Source of the DNA: Thiohalomonas denitrificans
GTDB lineage: Bacteria; Pseudomonadota; Gammaproteobacteria; Thiohalomonadales; Thiohalomonadaceae
Direction: 5' to 3'
Assembly (NCBI GenBank): GCA_020725115.1
Contig: DYFR01000002.1
Span: 132,770-196,769, forward strand
DNA length: 64,000 nt
The notes below the pieces were generated by a model. The model was not told where the DNA came from, ran no database searches, and saw nothing but the letters and a program-made list of their open reading frames with translations. The translations under genes were made by a program, and so were the position numbers. Shown here one piece after another: positions 61,630 through 64,000 of the stretch; position 1 is the first letter of the stretch; every line of letters begins with the position of its first letter.

Positions 61630-62916
61630 TTACGGCCCCGCCCGCCCCGGCAAATACAGGCTCAACGCCGGCCAATAGGTAATGATCAATACCGTCATCA
61701 GCAGGATGAAGAAAAACGGCAGCGTCGCGTGGTAGATCTGCATCACCGGTATCCTGAAGCGATAGCTGGCAATGAACAGGTTCATGCCCACCGGCGGCGT
61801 GAAATAGCCGAGCTGCATATTGGCCAGGAAGATGATGCCGAGATGCAACGGGTCGATGCCATAGCCCAGCGCGATGGGCAGCAGCAGCGGCACCATGATC
61901 ACCAGGGCGGAAAAGATATCCAGCATCATGCCCAGGATCAGCAGGAAGATGTTGAGCAGGATGAGAAAGGTCAGCGGATCCTTGATGTGTTCGCGGATGG
62001 CGTCGAACAAACGCGTCGGCACCTCGGCATCGATCAGGTAATTGGTGGAGGCCAGCGACACGCCGAGGATCACCAGAATGCCGCCCACCAGCACCATGGA
62101 CTCGCGGATGATGCGCGGCAGGTCGCGGTACTTGACCTCGCGGTGGATCATCACCTCGACGATCAGCACATACAGCGCCGTCACCGCCGCCGCCTCGGAC
62201 ACGGCAAAATAACCGCTGTAGATGCCGCCCAGCACAATGAACGGCAGCGGTATCTCCCACATCGCCTCGCGCAGCGCCTTGCCGATCTTGGTGCCGGCAA
62301 CGCCGTGCAATGGCTGGCCGCGATTGACCCACATGCTCCAGGCCGACAGCGCCGCCACCATCAGCAGGCCCGGCAGGATACCGGCCAGGAACAGGTCGTC
62401 GATAGTGATGGAGCTGCCAACGCCCAGCTGCTGTGCAATGACGCCGTAGAGGATCAGCGGCAGCGATGGCGCAAACAACAGCCCCAGACTGCCGGAAGTG
62501 GTGATCAGGCCGAGACTGAAGCGCCGGTTGTAACCGGCCTGCGCCAGCGCCGGATAGAGCAGCGCACCCAGTGCAACGATGGTCACACCCGAGGCACCGG
62601 TAAAGGCGGTGAAGATGGCGCAGGCGATCAACGCCACCACGGCCAGCCCCCCCGGCATCCATCCCAGCAGGGCACCGGTAACGTGCACCAGGCGGCGCGG
62701 CGCATTGCTCTCGCTGAGCAGGTAACCGGCGAAGGTGAACAGCGGGATAGCCAGCAGGATCGGCATCTCCGCCAGGCGGTAAAACTCGATCACCACCACG
62801 GAGAGATCGATATCGGCCGTATGAAATCCGATCAAGGCACTGGCGGCGATCACCGCAAACAGCGGCGCCCCCAGCAGGGCCAGCCCGAGCAACAGCAGAC
62901 CTATGGCGGCGCTCAT
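61630..62916 (-). CDS. dctM: TRAP transporter large permease DctM
   Basis: A 428-residue membrane protein with about 12 helices and DctM motifs: LAEMPILLAIPLFTFAGYLL, GALLGWMPGGLAVVALIACA, FTGASGVTIVALGALLYPAL and LIMLGMMLDIFSAL-like LLILGMMLDIFSALVIMVPL. Uses an ion gradient to import organic acids with a periplasmic DctP, which is not present in the window. Overlaps dctQ as ATGA. Confidence 0.94.
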   Translation of the reverse strand: MSAAIGLLLLGLALLGAPLFAVIAASALIGFHTADIDLSVVVIEFYRLAEMPILLAIPLFTFAGYLLSESNAPRRLVHVTGALLGWMPGGLAVVALIACAIFTAFTGASGVTIVALGALLYPALAQAGYNRRFSLGLITTSGSLGLLFAPSLPLILYGVIAQQLGVGSSITIDDLFLAGILPGLLMVAALSAWSMWVNRGQPLHGVAGTKIGKALREAMWEIPLPFIVLGGIYSGYFAVSEAAAVTALYVLIVEVMIHREVKYRDLPRIIRESMVLVGGILVILGVSLASTNYLIDAEVPTRLFDAIREHIKDPLTFLILLNIFLLILGMMLDIFSALVIMVPLLLPIALGYGIDPLHLGIIFLANMQLGYFTPPVGMNLFIASYRFRIPVMQIYHATLPFFFILLMTVLIITYWPALSLYLPGRAGP

Positions 62917-63404
62917 GCCGGCTCCGGTATCGGCCGGATGGTGACCACGAGAAACCGCAGCGCCATCACAGCGAATCCTAGGGGAATGATCAGCTCACAA
63001 CACCAGGCGGGAATACCGGAAAACAGGATCGTGCCCGCCTCATACTCCATGGCGACGAAGCGCGCGCCATGCCAGGCCAGCACTGCGCACACTGCCGAGG
63101 CGAAAATTCCGGTAACCCACTGCCCGGCCCGCTTGAGCAGCGGCGGCAGGAAACGGGACAACACATCCACCGTGATGTGATTGTTGTGACGGGTCGCCGC
63201 CATGGCGCCCAGCAGACCGACCCACAACACCATCACCCGCAACAAGGGGTCGGCCCAGACCAGCCCGACACCCCACACATTGCGCAACACAATCTGGCTG
63301 GCCGCCAGCAGGATCATGGCCAGCACCAGCACCACAATCAGCGCATCTTCCGCCAGGCGCACGCCGCGGATGATGCGATCCAGCCTGTCCCCCATCCGCA
63401 TCAT
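62913..63404 (-). CDS. dctQ: TRAP transporter small permease DctQ
   Basis: A 163-residue, four-helix protein: ALIVVLVLAMILLAASQIVL, GLVWADPLLRVMVLWVGLLG, AATRHNNHITVDVLSRFLPP (the DctQ signature) and IPLGFAVMALRFLVVTIRPI. ATG 63404 has AGGGG 5 nt upstream. Upstream there are about 600 bp of repeats instead of the expected dctP. Confidence 0.92.
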   Translation of the reverse strand: MMRMGDRLDRIIRGVRLAEDALIVVLVLAMILLAASQIVLRNVWGVGLVWADPLLRVMVLWVGLLGAMAATRHNNHITVDVLSRFLPPLLKRAGQWVTGIFASAVCAVLAWHGARFVAMEYEAGTILFSGIPAWCCELIIPLGFAVMALRFLVVTIRPIPEPA

Positions 63405-63489
63405 GCTGTCCCCTTCAATCCCCAACGCCCAACCCCGGCACCTATTCGCCGAGAAGACTCGGCTCCCACAATCTACAATAAAGTCCCCC

Positions 63490-63559
63490 GTAGGAGCCCA
63501 CTCCGTGGGCGAAACGGCGCTTGAACCTACAAGAATTCGCCCACGGAGTGGGCGCCTAC
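63490..63559. repeat. Palindromic repeat, family D
   Basis: 70 bp, GTAGGAGCCCACTCCGTGGG at the left and CCACGGAGTGGGCGCCTAC at the right, so both ends carry the CCCACTCCGTGGG core. A half copy (CGAGAAGACTCGGCTCCCAC) lies just before it at about 63440-63470. Confidence 0.85.
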
Positions 63560-63566
63560 AATGTCC

Positions 63567-63763
63567 CTAAATAGGCGTTCCGAATTCGTGACCAGGCATA
63601 GGGCACCCCATGGGCGCCGTGCTTATGTCCATGGATGGACGGTATTTCGGCGCGCCAGGAGGAAGCGCGCCGAAGCGGCGGGCGCGGCCCGCCCTATGAC
63701 ACTGATTCATCGGGCGATGGCAGCGCCGGACAGGCCGCATCGCCCGGCAAGCCTGGCTCCCAC
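63567..63763. repeat. Hybrid of family-E and family-C elements
   Basis: The left part has the family-E terminus CTAAATAGGCGTTCCGAATT and CATAGGGCACCCCATGGGCG; after GCCCGCCCTATGACA it switches to the family-C half TTCATCGGGCGATGGCAGCG ending GGCTCCCAC. One end of each family is lost, as if one element inserted in or recombined with the other. Confidence 0.75.
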
Positions 63764-63766
63764 AAC

Positions 63767-63847
63767 AAGCACACCTCACCCACCTGTGGCAGCAGCACCC
63801 TCTCCCACACAAGCACACCTCACCCACCTGTGGCAGCAGCACCCTCT
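63767..63847. repeat. Tandem 37-bp repeats
   Basis: AAGCACACCTCACCCACCTG/TGGCAGCAGCACCCTCT occurs at 63767-63803 and 63811-63847 (44-bp period); a third copy starts at 63975 and is cut by the window edge. A variant is at about 61518-61555. No ORF. Confidence 0.85.
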
Positions 63848-63850
63848 GTT

Positions 63851-63971
63851 GTGGGAGCCCGATTTTTGGCCATGGAAGGCCTTGTGTGGCGAGAGGACAG
63901 GAAGTCCGTAGCCACCATCGGGCGATGCGGCAATCGGACAGGCCCCATCGCCCGGCAAGCCTGGCTCCCAC
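63851..63971. repeat. Long family-C element (right of TRAP genes)
   Basis: 121 bp, about 95% identical to 61394-61513 and in the same orientation, including the inner stem-loop segment. Together the two copies form direct repeats about 2.45 kb apart around dctMQ. Confidence 0.87.
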
Positions 63972-64000
63972 AACAAGCACACCTCACCCACCTGTGGCAG

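Noticed and set aside
61255..63180. 641-residue open frame opposite dctM/dctQ
   Set aside because: Arg/His/Gln-rich shadow; DctM and DctQ on the other strand have full family motifs.

Overview
The window is GC-rich and gene-dense. Its gene families point to a gammaproteobacterium with c-type cytochrome-based respiration: BioA/UbiA, a CysB-type regulator, a full Ccm system, an Mrp antiporter with fused A/B subunit, and many short palindromic repeats of the kind common in gammaproteobacterial genomes. No rRNA or tRNA was seen and the species cannot be named. The cytochrome cluster resembles porin-cytochrome clusters of lithotrophic iron oxidisers and cathode-grown bacteria such as Candidatus Tenderia; this is an inference from gene content only.

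Layout. 1-8.1 kb holds housekeeping and small genes: hrpB 5' end, a host-attachment-type protein, bioA-ubiA, a P2-type cation ATPase, and a TetR regulator with a secreted DsrE-like protein under matching operators. 8.3-16.2 kb is a six-gene Hyf/Ehr-type membrane complex (hyfB-C-E-F-G-I) whose large subunit has lost three of the four cysteines that bind NiFe in hydrogenases. 16.3-19.3 kb has a small ORF and two CysB-like LysR regulators around a DUF3579 gene.

19.3-42.4 kb is the centrepiece. Seventeen minus-strand genes (19.3-40.2 kb) encode c-type cytochromes with 1, 11, 24, 3, 8, 8 and 4 haem motifs, a dihaem-type cytochrome b with a 37-residue partner, three NHL-repeat propellers, a PQQ-type propeller, an outer-membrane beta-barrel, a lipoprotein, an unknown exported protein and a ResB/CcsA (System II) cytochrome maturation pair. 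A divergent plus-strand trio (40.5-42.4 kb) places a 7-haem cytochrome between two HAMP-like membrane proteins. Together the genes carry 66 haem sites (65 CXXCH and one CX3CH). They look like a complete route for electrons between the quinone pool and the cell surface, with its own maturation machinery. Directly beside it, 42.4-49.5 kb carries a complete System I operon ccmABCDEFGHI, so both maturation systems lie next to each other.

49.5-56.2 kb holds a DUF465 protein and the mrp Na+/H+ antiporter operon (A/B fusion, C, D, E, F, G). 56.4-57.0 kb is a Phd/VapC-like toxin-antitoxin pair. 57.5-61.2 kb has a DUF4197 lipoprotein, a ferredoxin-FNR-type reductase, an unknown HTH-like protein and a DUF484-GGDEF diguanylate cyclase. 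61.6-63.4 kb carries TRAP transporter dctM/dctQ without a dctP.

A second theme is repeats. At least eight families of short inverted-repeat elements (50-150 bp) fill the intergenic space. Eight of them sit in the spacers of the hyf, ccm and mrp operons, always just after an upstream gene that ends in ATGA, GTGA or TTGA. This suggests insertion at stop/start overlaps of formerly coupled genes. Two copies of a 126-bp MITE-like element differ at only two positions, and two ~120-bp copies bracket the TRAP genes.
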